Assembly: GCA_022562055.1 (NCBI GenBank)
Contig: JADFQA010000002.1
Span: forward strand, 1-64,000
Reading direction: 5' to 3'
Length of the DNA stretch: 64,000 nt
Origin: Acidobacteriota bacterium
GTDB lineage: Bacteria > Actinomycetota > Acidimicrobiia > Spongiisociales > UBA5794
The notes under the pieces are model-generated. The model saw nothing but the letters and a program-made list of their open reading frames with translations. It did no database searches and had not been told where the DNA came from. The translations under genes and the position numbers were made by a program. How positions within the stretch are numbered: the stretch's first letter is position 1; each line of letters opens with the position of its first letter. Below are positions 35,665 to 44,238 of the stretch, piece after piece.

Positions 35665-36319
35665 ACATCCGTTGGCACCGGTCATCGAACGGACCCTGAT
35701 TGAGGTCTCCGACGAGGTCCTTCTTGAGGCCCGTTGGGACAAACCGGACGACCCGCAATCGGTTGTCGTTTTCTGTCACCCGCACCCACAGCACCGCGGG
35801 ACAATGACTGCCCCATTGATGGTCGGAGTCACCGCCGCGCTAGTACGCGCGGGCATCGGTGTGCTGCGTTTCAACTTCCGTGGTGTTGGTGAATCGAGCG
35901 GCGCGTGGTCCTCCGGCGACGGCGAACAAGATGACATCGGCGCCGCGATTGACGTCGCAGTCAGCACGCATCCCGACCTAGCTCTCGGAATCGCCGGATG
36001 GTCATTCGGGGCGGCAACATCACTCCTCTGGCAGGCCCGCGAAAGGTCGTCGCTGCCGTGGGCAGGAATCGCGCCACCTGTGTTCAGCGACCTGACGCCA
36101 CGGCTCCCGGATCCGGCGGTGTTGCCAGCAGCCGCACGGACATTCATCGTGGGTGATCGTGACCAATTTGTCACCGTCGAAGAGACCAGCGTCTACGCAG
36201 AGTCGATTGGCGCCTCGATTCACATATTGCGCGGAAGCGACCACTTCTTCCACTTCAGATTCGACAAGGTCGCGGCGCACGTCACCGCCGCCCTCGGCGG
36301 GACCGTCACCTCAGTGTGA
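35657..36319 (+). CDS. Alpha/beta hydrolase
   Basis: This protein of about 220 residues has the core of a serine hydrolase. It shows VVFCHPHPQHRGTM (oxyanion region), FNFRGVGES, the nucleophile elbow GWSFGA (Ser), a late acid in VGDRDQF and the catalytic His in GSDHFF. The pattern matches the small dienelactone-hydrolase/YfhR-like esterases. GTG 35657 overlaps the stop of the previous gene; GTG 35639 is the longer alternative. The substrate is not known. Confidence 0.82.
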   Translation: MNEHPLAPVIERTLIEVSDEVLLEARWDKPDDPQSVVVFCHPHPQHRGTMTAPLMVGVTAALVRAGIGVLRFNFRGVGESSGAWSSGDGEQDDIGAAIDVAVSTHPDLALGIAGWSFGAATSLLWQARERSSLPWAGIAPPVFSDLTPRLPDPAVLPAAARTFIVGDRDQFVTVEETSVYAESIGASIHILRGSDHFFHFRFDKVAAHVTAALGGTVTSV

Positions 36320-36509
36320 AACCGCGGTTTCTGGCTTCCTCAATGGTGTCCGGACCGAAGGTTTGTAACAGGTTCTTGGCAATCAACGCACCTAAATCTA
36401 TGAGAGCGACAAGTTCGGCGGACTCGGCAGCGTCGTCCGTGTCGAACACAGTCATAGTCGAACGATCCCCGACATATCTGTGATCCGAGAACCTAGTAAT
36501 CCGGGCCAT
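36306..36509 (-). CDS. Small protein of unknown function
   Basis: The protein has 67 residues, is acidic and soluble, and has a predicted central helix (AAESAELVALIDLGALIAKNLLQ). Its stop overlaps the convergent hydrolase end by 14 bases, and it starts four bases after the lipoprotein stop on the same strand. This tight spacing is the main reason to believe it. No family is recognised. Confidence 0.55.
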   Translation of the reverse strand: MARITRFSDHRYVGDRSTMTVFDTDDAAESAELVALIDLGALIAKNLLQTFGPDTIEEARNRGFTLR

Positions 36510-36513
36510 GGCG

Positions 36514-36981
36514 CTACACCCCGATCCTTATGACAGCCTCAGCAACATCGGATCCCAGATCTCGCACTGTGATCAACCCCGACACATCCCCATTTGAAAA
36601 CGTTACGACGGCACGACCGTCCGCTTTCAGTTCGCTCGTCAATTCGTACCCCTGCGCCCGCAGGCTCTGGTCGTAAAACACGACCACCGCATCCTGGGCT
36701 GCTGTCACCCTCACAATCGCTTCCGACCTGCCGTTCGCCGGGTCGTCCATCGTTGACCCGATAACGGCCGACGCTGGTATGGGGAAATCGTCGGGAAACA
36801 TCTCTGGGAACGTGCCGCTGCCAAACACAAGCGAATCTGTTGAGGCTGGCGTAGTCGAAGTGCTCGTAAAAACGTCGGTGCCCGCACCCGAAGTTGTGGT
36901 GGAGGAAACACCCGAGCAGGCCGCGGCCACCATGGCAAAAGCCACGACAGACGACCGCACAGTTACCAGCGTCCGGCGCAT
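36514..36981 (-). CDS. Lipoprotein of unknown function
   Basis: This 155-residue protein has a signal peptide ending in the lipobox VAAAC (Cys22), so it should be lipid-anchored on the outer face of the membrane. A Ser/Thr-rich spacer follows, then a compact domain of about 105 residues beginning FPEMFPDDFPIPASAVIG. That opening is seen in other short actinobacterial lipoproteins, usually of unknown role. Convincing as a gene; function open. Confidence 0.75.
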   Translation of the reverse strand: MRRTLVTVRSSVVAFAMVAAACSGVSSTTTSGAGTDVFTSTSTTPASTDSLVFGSGTFPEMFPDDFPIPASAVIGSTMDDPANGRSEAIVRVTAAQDAVVVFYDQSLRAQGYELTSELKADGRAVVTFSNGDVSGLITVRDLGSDVAEAVIRIGV

Positions 36982-37025
36982 GATTGGGGCCTCCGTGAAT
37001 CCTTGTTCAAACCCGAAACGCCAGT

Positions 37026-37502
37026 CTATGCGGTATCTGTGGGAGACGACGGATCACTGTCGATGTCCATGCCATACGCCTGCGCGGTTTCTTCTGCCGT
37101 TGCGGCAAGCCCGACAGCACCGATCGCAACCATGTAGTCGGCGCGGCGGGCAAGCACCTCTTCAATGAGCGGTCCGTCGTACGCATATCCGCGGTCTAGG
37201 CACTCTTGTTGGACAAACACTGCTGAGTCGTATCCCCCAACAACAACGGCGCCGTCGAGGTCCAACGACTCGAAGGCTTTTTGGGCGAAACGAATGTCGA
37301 TCTCGAGGATGCGTCTGATATCTGAGATCTTGAGCTGTTCGCGGGTCTTGGGAAGAAGAGCCGCGGTCACCCACTCAAGGGAATCCTCGACCCCGTAGAT
37401 CACTGCGCGCGTCTCCAACTCGAGCTGCCCCTGCCACAGAAAAGCCAACCCGATGGCGAAAAATACCAGGAGAAGCGACAATGCAAAAAGAGCAGCACCC
37501 AT
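37026..37502 (-). CDS. Membrane-anchored protein of unknown function
   Basis: This 158-residue protein has one N-terminal helix (residues 3-23) and a soluble domain rich in Asp/Glu (KISDIRRILEIDIRFAQKAFESL). It ends in an acidic Ser/Pro tail. The helix lacks a cleavage or lipobox motif, so it probably stays as an anchor. It is divergent from the DsbB gene, 73 bases away. No family is recognised. Confidence 0.65.
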   Translation of the reverse strand: MGAALFALSLLLVFFAIGLAFLWQGQLELETRAVIYGVEDSLEWVTAALLPKTREQLKISDIRRILEIDIRFAQKAFESLDLDGAVVVGGYDSAVFVQQECLDRGYAYDGPLIEEVLARRADYMVAIGAVGLAATAEETAQAYGMDIDSDPSSPTDTA

Positions 37503-37575
37503 AGGGCCATTTTACCCTTGTTGAGCGCATGAGTGATCATGATACGCTTTCCAACAGCGCCTACGGAGGTACCGG

Positions 37576-38178
37576 ATGTCGGGTGAGCAGGTTGATCTCT
37601 TCTTCGCGATCATCGCGATCACCAGTCTCGCAGGAAGTATCGGAGTTGTGCTGCTCGCGCTCGCTAGCCGGTTTTCATCGGGAACGAACGATGCACTGAT
37701 ACGGGCTCGGATGGCGATCGGCGGGAGCGAACTTTTCTATACCGCGGGAACGGCGGTTGGTGCGACGCTCGGCAGTCTCTACTACTCTCAAATCCGCGGT
37801 TTCGAGCCCTGTCAGCTCTGCTGGTATCAGCGCATCTTCATGTACCCGCTCGCCGTGCTGCTTGTCGTGGCGCTCGTCAAACGGGACACCGTCGTCAGAC
37901 GCTACGCCCTTCCGCTCGCGCTCATCGGCGGAGGGATCGCGTTCTATCACAACTACGTCCAGATCTACCCGAGCCTCGACGCCGGAGGAGCGTGTGGCTT
38001 TGGCCCAAACTGCTCGGGAAAGTACATCAACGTCTTCAACAACGTTTCCATCCCAGTCATGGCGCTCGCGGCCTTTTCGACGATTGCGATCCTTCTGATC
38101 TCGCTATACCTCAACGAACGCGACACCACCGCTCTCAACAACACGACGATCAAGGAACGTGAATATGACATCACGTAA
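37576..38178 (+). CDS. dsbB: DsbB/BdbC-like disulfide bond oxidoreductase
   Basis: This 200-residue protein with four or five membrane helices has the two Cys pairs of the family: CQLC (79, 82) after the second helix and Cys140/Cys146 in the second external loop. It would reoxidise a thioredoxin-like partner and pass electrons to quinone. A GGAGG sits seven bases before the ATG. The stop overlaps the start of the thioredoxin-like gene, which is the probable partner. Confidence 0.9.
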   Translation: MSGEQVDLFFAIIAITSLAGSIGVVLLALASRFSSGTNDALIRARMAIGGSELFYTAGTAVGATLGSLYYSQIRGFEPCQLCWYQRIFMYPLAVLLVVALVKRDTVVRRYALPLALIGGGIAFYHNYVQIYPSLDAGGACGFGPNCSGKYINVFNNVSIPVMALAAFSTIAILLISLYLNERDTTALNNTTIKEREYDIT

Positions 38179-38779
38179 GCAGAGGAAAGTTCCAGTTGCA
38201 GGCATCGTCTTCGGAGCGATAGCAGTCGTTCTCGTTGGTGTGGTTACCTTTGCCGGGGACACCAGCGGAGCAAGTTCCGAAACTGGCGAGCCAACGGTCG
38301 AAGGAACTCTCGCCCCTCTTCAGCAGGGCATGACCGCCGCGACCGACCCTATGGTCGGTGCCATAGCGCCAACCATAGTCGGTGCGGATTTCGACGGTAC
38401 CACAGTCACGATCGAGGCGGGTGCGCCGACCGCCGTCATCTTCCTCGCTCACTGGTGTCAGTTCTGCCAGGCCGAAGTACCGGCAGTCCAGGGATGGCTC
38501 GATGCAACCGGAGGTGTAGACGGTGTCGACATTATTTCAGTCGTCACGTCCGTGAACCCGTCTCAGGGCAACTATCCACCGTCGAAATGGCTTGAACGTG
38601 AACGGTGGACTCCTCCGGTGCTCCTCGACGACACCGCGAACAACGCATACCGCGCGTATGGTGGGACAGCGTTCCCGTACTGGGTCTTCATCGACGGCGA
38701 TGGCAGAATCATCGAGCGACGCGCTGGCGGAATCTCCATCCCCGAGCTAGAGGCCATCCTGCAAACCCTGAAAGGGTAA
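38165..38779 (+). CDS. Membrane-anchored thioredoxin-like protein
   Basis: This protein of about 204 residues has an N-terminal helix (11-30), a Ser/Thr/Gly linker and a TlpA/thioredoxin fold. The active site is WCQFC (Cys98, Cys101) and the cis-Pro loop is TAFPYWVF. Placed outside the membrane, it would form or shuffle disulfides in exported proteins, with the DsbB-like protein encoded just before as its oxidant. The ATG at 38165 is used; the GTG at 38159 adds two residues. The stop of dsbB lies inside its first codons. Confidence 0.87.
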   Translation: MTSRKQRKVPVAGIVFGAIAVVLVGVVTFAGDTSGASSETGEPTVEGTLAPLQQGMTAATDPMVGAIAPTIVGADFDGTTVTIEAGAPTAVIFLAHWCQFCQAEVPAVQGWLDATGGVDGVDIISVVTSVNPSQGNYPPSKWLERERWTPPVLLDDTANNAYRAYGGTAFPYWVFIDGDGRIIERRAGGISIPELEAILQTLKG

Positions 38780-38792
38780 CCACGCTCCCCGC

Positions 38793-38832
38793 ACGGGGGC
38801 CGTCCGCCATCAATCGGGCGTCCCCCGTCGTT
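38793..38832 (+). terminator. Hairpin between convergent genes
   Basis: A 7-bp G/C stem (38793-38799 with 38822-38828) encloses a smaller internal stem and is followed by CGTTTC. It lies 14 bases after the thioredoxin-like stop. It is a plausible terminator, but the T-run is short. Confidence 0.45.
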
Positions 38833-39987
38833 TCAAGTGCTTTTCCTCGGCAGCTGAGTCTTCTCAATACCGAGGCGGTCGGCCAGTATCGCCCTCCAAG
38901 CTGTCCCATCACCGAACATCAGTTGGTTTGTCTTGGCGCGTTTGAAGTAAAGATGGGCATCGTGTTCCCAAGTGAATCCGATGCCGCCGTGTATTTGGAT
39001 GCTTTCAGCGGCGCAGAAGAAATATGCGTCGGCGCAAAACGACTTCGCGAGCGGCGCACTGATCGAAAATTCCTCTGGGTCGTTCACCGCTGCCCACCCC
39101 GCAGCATACGCTGACGACTTTGCCGACTCGACCTGCACCAACATGTCTGCGCATTTGTGTTTGACTGCTTGGAACGAGCCGATTGCCCGGCCGAATTGCT
39201 TGCGAACCTTGGCATACTCGACCGCCATCTCTAGGCATTTTTGGGCCCCCCCGACCGATTCGTAGGCGAGGGCCGCACCGGCAATGTCGTACAAAGACGT
39301 CATGAGCGCCTTCCCCGACCCCGCCACTCCCAGACGGTCGGCGGTTTTGAGAGGGACAGTCTCGAACGACACAACAGCCTGTTTGCGCGTCATGTCCAGC
39401 GTTTCGACGCGATACGACGTCACCCCCGAAGTGTCCGCAGAGACAATCCAGAAATCGACATTTTCATCGCCGTCGCGGGCCGCCACGATCAGGGTGTCGG
39501 CCGTGTGGCCATCGACAACAAACTCTTTCGTCCCCGTAATGGTGGCAACATCGCCATCGATGTGAACCTTTGTGGTGACATCGTCAAGCGACCACCCGCT
39601 CCCGCTGTCCACGGGGGCGAAAGCAAGGCGGTGCTCCCCCGCGGCAACCCGTGGGAGATATGCCCGCTTTTGTTCCTCTGTGCCACCGAGGAGAATTGCG
39701 TTTGCACCCAGCACTACCGTCGAGAAAAACGGCCCTGGAGCAACGAACCTCCCCATCTCTTCAAGAACGATGCCCAGCTCCTGGAACGTGAAACCTGCTC
39801 CGCCGTACTCCTCCGGGATGGCCATGGCTTGCCAACCCATCTCGGCGATCTCTCCCCAGAACGTCTCGTCGTGGGCAGTCTCTGACTCCATCAGCTCGCG
39901 AACTCTTGCGGACGGCAAACGGTCGCTCAGATACTCGCGAGCCATGTCGCGCAGCATTGTCTGCTCCTGTGAAATTCCGAAGTCCAT
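38833..39987 (-). CDS. Acyl-CoA dehydrogenase
   Basis: This 384-residue FAD enzyme has the usual three-part fold: an N-terminal helical domain (EYGGAGFTFQELGIVLEEMG), a beta domain with TKEFVVDGH, and a C-terminal helical domain with RKQFGRAIGSFQAVKH and GGIGFTWEHDAHLYFKRA. The catalytic Glu position in the last stretch is hard to fix, as in many steroid-side-chain FadE proteins, so the substrate is uncertain. I use ATG 39987 (MDFGISQEQ); the longer frame to 40272 is shadow. The upstream side overlaps no other gene. Confidence 0.9.
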   Translation of the reverse strand: MDFGISQEQTMLRDMAREYLSDRLPSARVRELMESETAHDETFWGEIAEMGWQAMAIPEEYGGAGFTFQELGIVLEEMGRFVAPGPFFSTVVLGANAILLGGTEEQKRAYLPRVAAGEHRLAFAPVDSGSGWSLDDVTTKVHIDGDVATITGTKEFVVDGHTADTLIVAARDGDENVDFWIVSADTSGVTSYRVETLDMTRKQAVVSFETVPLKTADRLGVAGSGKALMTSLYDIAGAALAYESVGGAQKCLEMAVEYAKVRKQFGRAIGSFQAVKHKCADMLVQVESAKSSAYAAGWAAVNDPEEFSISAPLAKSFCADAYFFCAAESIQIHGGIGFTWEHDAHLYFKRAKTNQLMFGDGTAWRAILADRLGIEKTQLPRKST

Positions 39988-40091
39988 CCCACATCCCTTG
40001 CGTTGCTGTGCCACTTGCGAGTTTTCATTCAAGCGCGTCCGCACGTCTCGTGCCGCGACACTACTCTCGCAAGAACCTGCTGAGGAGTGCT

Positions 40092-40697
40092 GTGCCAATA
40101 CCGTGGCATCTCGAAACTGCGACCGTGCTGATCCGCAAGGTTTGCGTGGGGAGGCTTGAGAACAACGCGTACGTTGTCGCATGTGCGGTGACCCGCAAGG
40201 CTGTCCTCGTCGATGCCGCCGACGAGGCTGAGCGGCTTCTGGAGGAGCTTGCTGACGTTGAGCCGCTGGCAATTCTGACTACGCACGGCCACTGGGATCA
40301 TGTCGGGGCAGCAGCGGACGTGTCTCAAAGCCTTGGAATCCCATTCCGCATGCACGCTGCCGACGCCAACATGGTCACGATACCCGTTGACAACCCCATC
40401 GCAAGCGGTCGCATCACTGTTGGAGACCTCACAATCGAAGCGATCCATACTCCTGGACACACCCCGGGTTCGATGACGTTCTCTGTGGACGGCGTGTTGC
40501 TGACCGGGGACACGCTGTTCCCCGGGGGACCCGGCGGAACCGCATCCGACCAATCTTTCGGGCAGATCATCGAGTCACTAGAAACAACGATTTTCTCAAA
40601 GCCTGACGAGACGCTCGTGTTTCCCGGGCACGGTCTCGACACAACAATTGGCGCAGAACGACCGAACCTTGCAGCATGGCGGGCACGCGGCTGGTAA
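40092..40697 (+). CDS. Metallo-beta-lactamase-fold hydrolase (glyoxalase II-like)
   Basis: This protein of 201 residues has the metal-binding motifs of the family: THGHWDH, the His in HTPGHTPGSM, Asp in TGDTLF and His in FPGHG. It resembles the small hydroxyacylglutathione-hydrolase-like enzymes. As actinobacteria rarely use glutathione, its thioester or other substrate is unknown. GTG 40092 was chosen for the GAGGAG four to five bases upstream; GTG 40125 would be shorter. It is followed after 16 bases by the LLM oxidoreductase gene, probably one operon. Confidence 0.85.
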   Translation: MPIPWHLETATVLIRKVCVGRLENNAYVVACAVTRKAVLVDAADEAERLLEELADVEPLAILTTHGHWDHVGAAADVSQSLGIPFRMHAADANMVTIPVDNPIASGRITVGDLTIEAIHTPGHTPGSMTFSVDGVLLTGDTLFPGGPGGTASDQSFGQIIESLETTIFSKPDETLVFPGHGLDTTIGAERPNLAAWRARGW

Positions 40698-40713
40698 GCA
40701 GGAGGAATCCGCA

Positions 40714-41649
40714 ATGGAACTTGGACTGATGGTGGAGCCGCAACTCGGCGGCACGTACGACGATCTACTCAAGCTAGCTCGGTGGGCTGAACGCGCCGGC
40801 CTCGACAGCTTTGCACGGTCCGACCACTATCTCCACACGAAGATCAACGCACACACAACAGATGCAATGATTTCGCTTGCGGGTCTCGCTAGGGACACCG
40901 AGCGCATCAAGCTGACAACGCTGGTCTCTCCCCTAACGTTCCGCCACCCCGCGGTTGTGGCCAAAAGCGCGGCGACCATCGATGAAATGTCGGGCGGTCG
41001 TATGGAACTCGGCGTTGGCACAGGATGGATGGCCGCTGAACACGATGACTTCGGTATTGAGTTGCCCAGCATGTCTGAACGCTTCAGCCGACTGTACGAA
41101 ACGCTTGCATACCTGCACGCCGCGTTTGGCCGCACAAATGGCGGTTTCAGCGGACGCCATTACCATCTAGCAGACATCGATGTCCTCCCTCGCCCTGTTG
41201 GATCGCTATCGATCATCGTTGGTGGGGCTGGCATGAAGAGAACGCCAACCCTCGCGGGCAAGTTCGCTGACGAATACAACATGTTCGTGACTGACCCTGA
41301 AACTCTGCTGAAGCGTCGTAATGTCATGCGGGGCGCAGCGACCGATGCCGGGCGCAACCCCGACAGTGTCAAGATATCGTTTATCGGACCGGCCTTCGTG
41401 GGCGACACCGAGAAGGAGGGGCTAGATCGGCTCGCCGAACACGCCGCAGCATACGACCAGGAACCTGAAGAACTTGAGAAGAAGATGCGTTTGCGAAACG
41501 TCCCGATCGGCTCCTACGCCCAGGCCAACGAGACCATGCAGAAACTTGAGGAAATGGGAATCGGCCGCTACTACTACCAGGTGTTCAAGCCGCTTGCTGA
41601 CATCGACACCGGGTATTTGGGTGTCGTGTTTTATGCACTACGCGGATAG
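40714..41649 (+). CDS. LLM-class flavin/F420-dependent oxidoreductase
   Basis: This protein of 311 residues has a luciferase-like TIM barrel. It shows MELGLMVEPQ at the start, RSDHYLH, the strand TLVSPLTFRHPAVVAKSAATID, the loop ELGVGTGWMAAEHDDFGI and VGGAGMKRTPTLAG. Most actinobacterial members use coenzyme F420, but the cofactor is not proven by the sequence. A clear AGGAGG precedes ATG 40714. The last codons contain the 14-base motif shared with the sufB promoter. Confidence 0.85.
   Translation: MELGLMVEPQLGGTYDDLLKLARWAERAGLDSFARSDHYLHTKINAHTTDAMISLAGLARDTERIKLTTLVSPLTFRHPAVVAKSAATIDEMSGGRMELGVGTGWMAAEHDDFGIELPSMSERFSRLYETLAYLHAAFGRTNGGFSGRHYHLADIDVLPRPVGSLSIIVGGAGMKRTPTLAGKFADEYNMFVTDPETLLKRRNVMRGAATDAGRNPDSVKISFIGPAFVGDTEKEGLDRLAEHAAAYDQEPEELEKKMRLRNVPIGSYAQANETMQKLEEMGIGRYYYQVFKPLADIDTGYLGVVFYALRG
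41636..41649 (+). promoter_or_regulatory. 14-base motif shared with the sufB promoter
   Basis: CACTACGCGGATAG here is identical, on the other strand, to 59901-59914 in front of sufB. It ends 45 bases before the sufC start, and its last bases are the stop codon of the LLM gene. Only the left arm of the sufB palindrome is kept intact. Confidence 0.4.
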
Positions 41650-41694
41650 GAGAAAACCGGCAATGCGGGGAGCGCCGAACCCTAGAATGAGCCT

Positions 41695-42447
41695 ATGAAC
41701 ACGCCTCCACTCCTCGAAATCGACGGTCTCCATGCATCCGTTGGCGACATCGAGATCATCAAAGGTTTGGATCTCACCATCAACGCCGGCGAAATCCATG
41801 CCCTCATGGGTCCGAATGGATCGGGCAAATCAACCCTGGCCAACATCCTTCTCGGCCACCCCGCGTACACGGTGACAGCCGGAGTAATCCGCTACAAGGG
41901 CGACGACATAGCCGAGTGGAAACCTTACAAGCGAGGTGCCGCTGGGATGTTCCTCGGGTTTCAGTACCCCGAAGAGATCTCCGGCGTGAACCTGGTCAAC
42001 TTCCTCCGCACGGCGCTGTCAAACCGCACCGGCACCGACTACACCGTGCTTGAACTCCGTCTTAAGATCATGGACGCGTTGAAGGAACTCGGGATGGACC
42101 CATCGTTTGCTGACCGGCATCTCAACGAGGGCTTTTCCGGCGGAGAGAGAAAACGCAACGAAGTGTTACAGATGACGATCCTCGAACCCGACCTGGCTGT
42201 GCTCGACGAGACGGACTCGGGCCTAGACATCGACGCCTTGAAAATCGTTGCCGACGGTATAAAACGCCTGGCAAGTCCCGATCGGGGGTTCTTGATCATC
42301 ACGCACTATCAACGGATGCTCGACTACATCTCACCAGACGTTGTGCATGTGTTCGTCGACGGCCACATCGTCGAGACGGGCGGAGCCGAACTCGCCGAGA
42401 GGATCGAGACATCAGGCTATGACGAGTATCGCGTCGCATCGTCATGA
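41695..42447 (+). CDS. sufC: SufC ATPase, copy 1 (Fe-S cluster assembly)
   Basis: This 250-residue ABC-type ATPase of the SufBCD scaffold has Walker A GPNGSGKST, the Q-loop GFQYPEEISG, signature SGGERKR, Walker B AVLDETDSGLDID and the H-loop ITHYQR. It would power cluster building on SufB-SufD. It is followed with a four-base overlap by sufS and then sufU. A second, clearly different SufC is encoded at 51670-52443, beside sufD. This copy is the more typical actinobacterial one. Confidence 0.92.
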   Translation: MNTPPLLEIDGLHASVGDIEIIKGLDLTINAGEIHALMGPNGSGKSTLANILLGHPAYTVTAGVIRYKGDDIAEWKPYKRGAAGMFLGFQYPEEISGVNLVNFLRTALSNRTGTDYTVLELRLKIMDALKELGMDPSFADRHLNEGFSGGERKRNEVLQMTILEPDLAVLDETDSGLDIDALKIVADGIKRLASPDRGFLIITHYQRMLDYISPDVVHVFVDGHIVETGGAELAERIETSGYDEYRVASS

Positions 42448-43673
42448 CCTTGGACGTTGCCCGCATCCGCAAGGACTTCCCCATCCTTTTCCGCCAGGTC
42501 AACGGACATCCTCTGATCTATCTCGACTCGGCATCGACATCGCAGAAGCCACAGCAGGTGATCGATGCCGTTTCGGACTACTACGAGCGGATAAATGCAA
42601 ACGTTCACCGCGGTGCGTACACACTCGCCGACGAGGCGACGACAGCTTACGAGAGCGCGCGCAGCCGCGTAGCGTCATTTCTCAACGCCTCGTCGCCTGC
42701 CGAGATCGTGTTCACGCGGGGCACCACCCAGGCAATCAATATGATTGCGTACGGTTGGGGACTCAATCGGTTGACCGAGGGTGACAAGATCGTCCTCACC
42801 GTCGCGGAACACCATTCCAACCTTGTGCCGTGGCAGATCATTGCCCGCCACACCGGAGCAGAACTCGTTCATCTCGGCATCACCGAGAACTACCACATCG
42901 ACACGTCGACCATCGACCGGGTCTTCGACGAGAAGGTAAAGATCGTCGCCATCAGCGGCATGTCAAATGTCACGGGGGCAATCGGGCCGATCTCGGAAAT
43001 CGCCGAAGCAGCGCACCGGGTCGGGGCGATCGTCGTGATAGACGGGGCTCAGTCTGTCCCTCACATGCCGACCGATGTGCAAACACTCGGGGTCGATTTC
43101 CTAGCGTTCTCCTCGCACAAGATGCTCGGCCCTACGGGCATTGGTGTGCTGTGGGGACGGCTCGATCGCCTCGAAGCCATGGAACCTACAGAGGGTGGCG
43201 GTGAGATGATCCTCGACGTGCAACTCCATGAGTCAACGTGGGCACCTGTTCCGCATAAGTTCGAGGCGGGCACACCCCCAATTGCTCAGGCAGTCGGCCT
43301 TGGCGCCGCGGTCGACTATCTGACCGATATCGGTATGGACAACGTCCGCTTGCACGAGAAGGAGATCACGGCCTATGCCCTTGAACGATTGGCAGAGGTA
43401 CCCGATCTCACCGTTTTCGGCCCGACCGACGTCGAGACCCGCGGCGGCGCTGTCTCCTTTTCTTTGGGTGACATCCACGCACACGACCTCGCCACCATCC
43501 TCGATCAAGAGGGAGTTGCGGTCCGTGCCGGCCACCACTGCGCAAAACCGCTTATGCGTGAGTTCAACGTGATATCGACCGCCCGCGCATCCTTCTACCT
43601 CTACAACACCAATGAAGAAGTCGACGCGCTGGTCGACGGTTTGCACAAGGCTCGCGCGATATTCGAGTTGTGA
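42444..43673 (+). CDS. sufS: Cysteine desulfurase SufS
   Basis: This 409-residue PLP enzyme supplies sulfur for Fe-S clusters by turning cysteine into alanine. It has NVHRGAYTLADEAT near the start, the PLP lysine in LAFSSHKMLGPTGIGVL, and the active-site cysteine loop RAGHHCAKPLMREF. It overlaps sufC by four bases, and sufU follows. It belongs to the group II (SufS/CsdB) type, which needs a partner such as SufU. Confidence 0.94.
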   Translation: MTLDVARIRKDFPILFRQVNGHPLIYLDSASTSQKPQQVIDAVSDYYERINANVHRGAYTLADEATTAYESARSRVASFLNASSPAEIVFTRGTTQAINMIAYGWGLNRLTEGDKIVLTVAEHHSNLVPWQIIARHTGAELVHLGITENYHIDTSTIDRVFDEKVKIVAISGMSNVTGAIGPISEIAEAAHRVGAIVVIDGAQSVPHMPTDVQTLGVDFLAFSSHKMLGPTGIGVLWGRLDRLEAMEPTEGGGEMILDVQLHESTWAPVPHKFEAGTPPIAQAVGLGAAVDYLTDIGMDNVRLHEKEITAYALERLAEVPDLTVFGPTDVETRGGAVSFSLGDIHAHDLATILDQEGVAVRAGHHCAKPLMREFNVISTARASFYLYNTNEEVDALVDGLHKARAIFEL

Positions 43674-43775
43674 CATCGCTTGGCCGGTCCCTATCGAACC
43701 GACCACACCGCACGGCGGGCAGCGAGCTTTCAAGAAACCAGTACGCTTATGACAGTTAAGACCAAGGAACCAACG

Positions 43776-44237
43776 ATGCCGCTCCAAGAGCTTTACAGAG
43801 GTGTGATCCTGGATCACTACCGCAACCCACGTCGCCGCGGGAAACTGTCAGCTCCCCACATTCATACCGAGGGAAAGAACCCCTCGTGCGGTGACGAATT
43901 TGCTCTTGATCTGATCATCGAAGATGGTGTCATAACCGACTCAGCAACCCAGGGCCAGGGGTGCTCCATCTCGCAGGCATCTGGATCGATGATGGCCGAA
44001 ACGATCGTTGGAAAGACCGTTGCTGAGGTCGAAGAACTAGCGCACCAGTTCAAGATCATGATGACCATCGAGGAGGGCGATAGCTTGATCGACCCCGATC
44101 GACCGGGCGCCGCCCTCGGCGATCTAGAGGCTCTCCAAGGTGTTCGTAAGTTCCCGGTCCGCATAAAGTGCGCCGACCTCCCGTGGACCACCCTCGCCGA
44201 AGCTCTCGAACTCGCAACCATCAGCGCCCCAAGCTAA
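43776..44237 (+). CDS. sufU: SufU sulfurtransferase
   Basis: This protein of about 153 residues begins LYRGVILDHYRNPR and contains the three Cys of the SufU zinc/sulfur site: NPSCGDEF, GQGCSISQAS and IKCADLPW. It accepts sulfur from SufS. ATG 43776 has AAGGAAC before it; ATG 43749 would add nine residues. No SufT follows, unlike in mycobacteria. It ends one base before the convergent MFS gene. Confidence 0.92.
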   Translation: MPLQELYRGVILDHYRNPRRRGKLSAPHIHTEGKNPSCGDEFALDLIIEDGVITDSATQGQGCSISQASGSMMAETIVGKTVAEVEELAHQFKIMMTIEEGDSLIDPDRPGAALGDLEALQGVRKFPVRIKCADLPWTTLAEALELATISAPS

Positions 44238-44238
44238 A

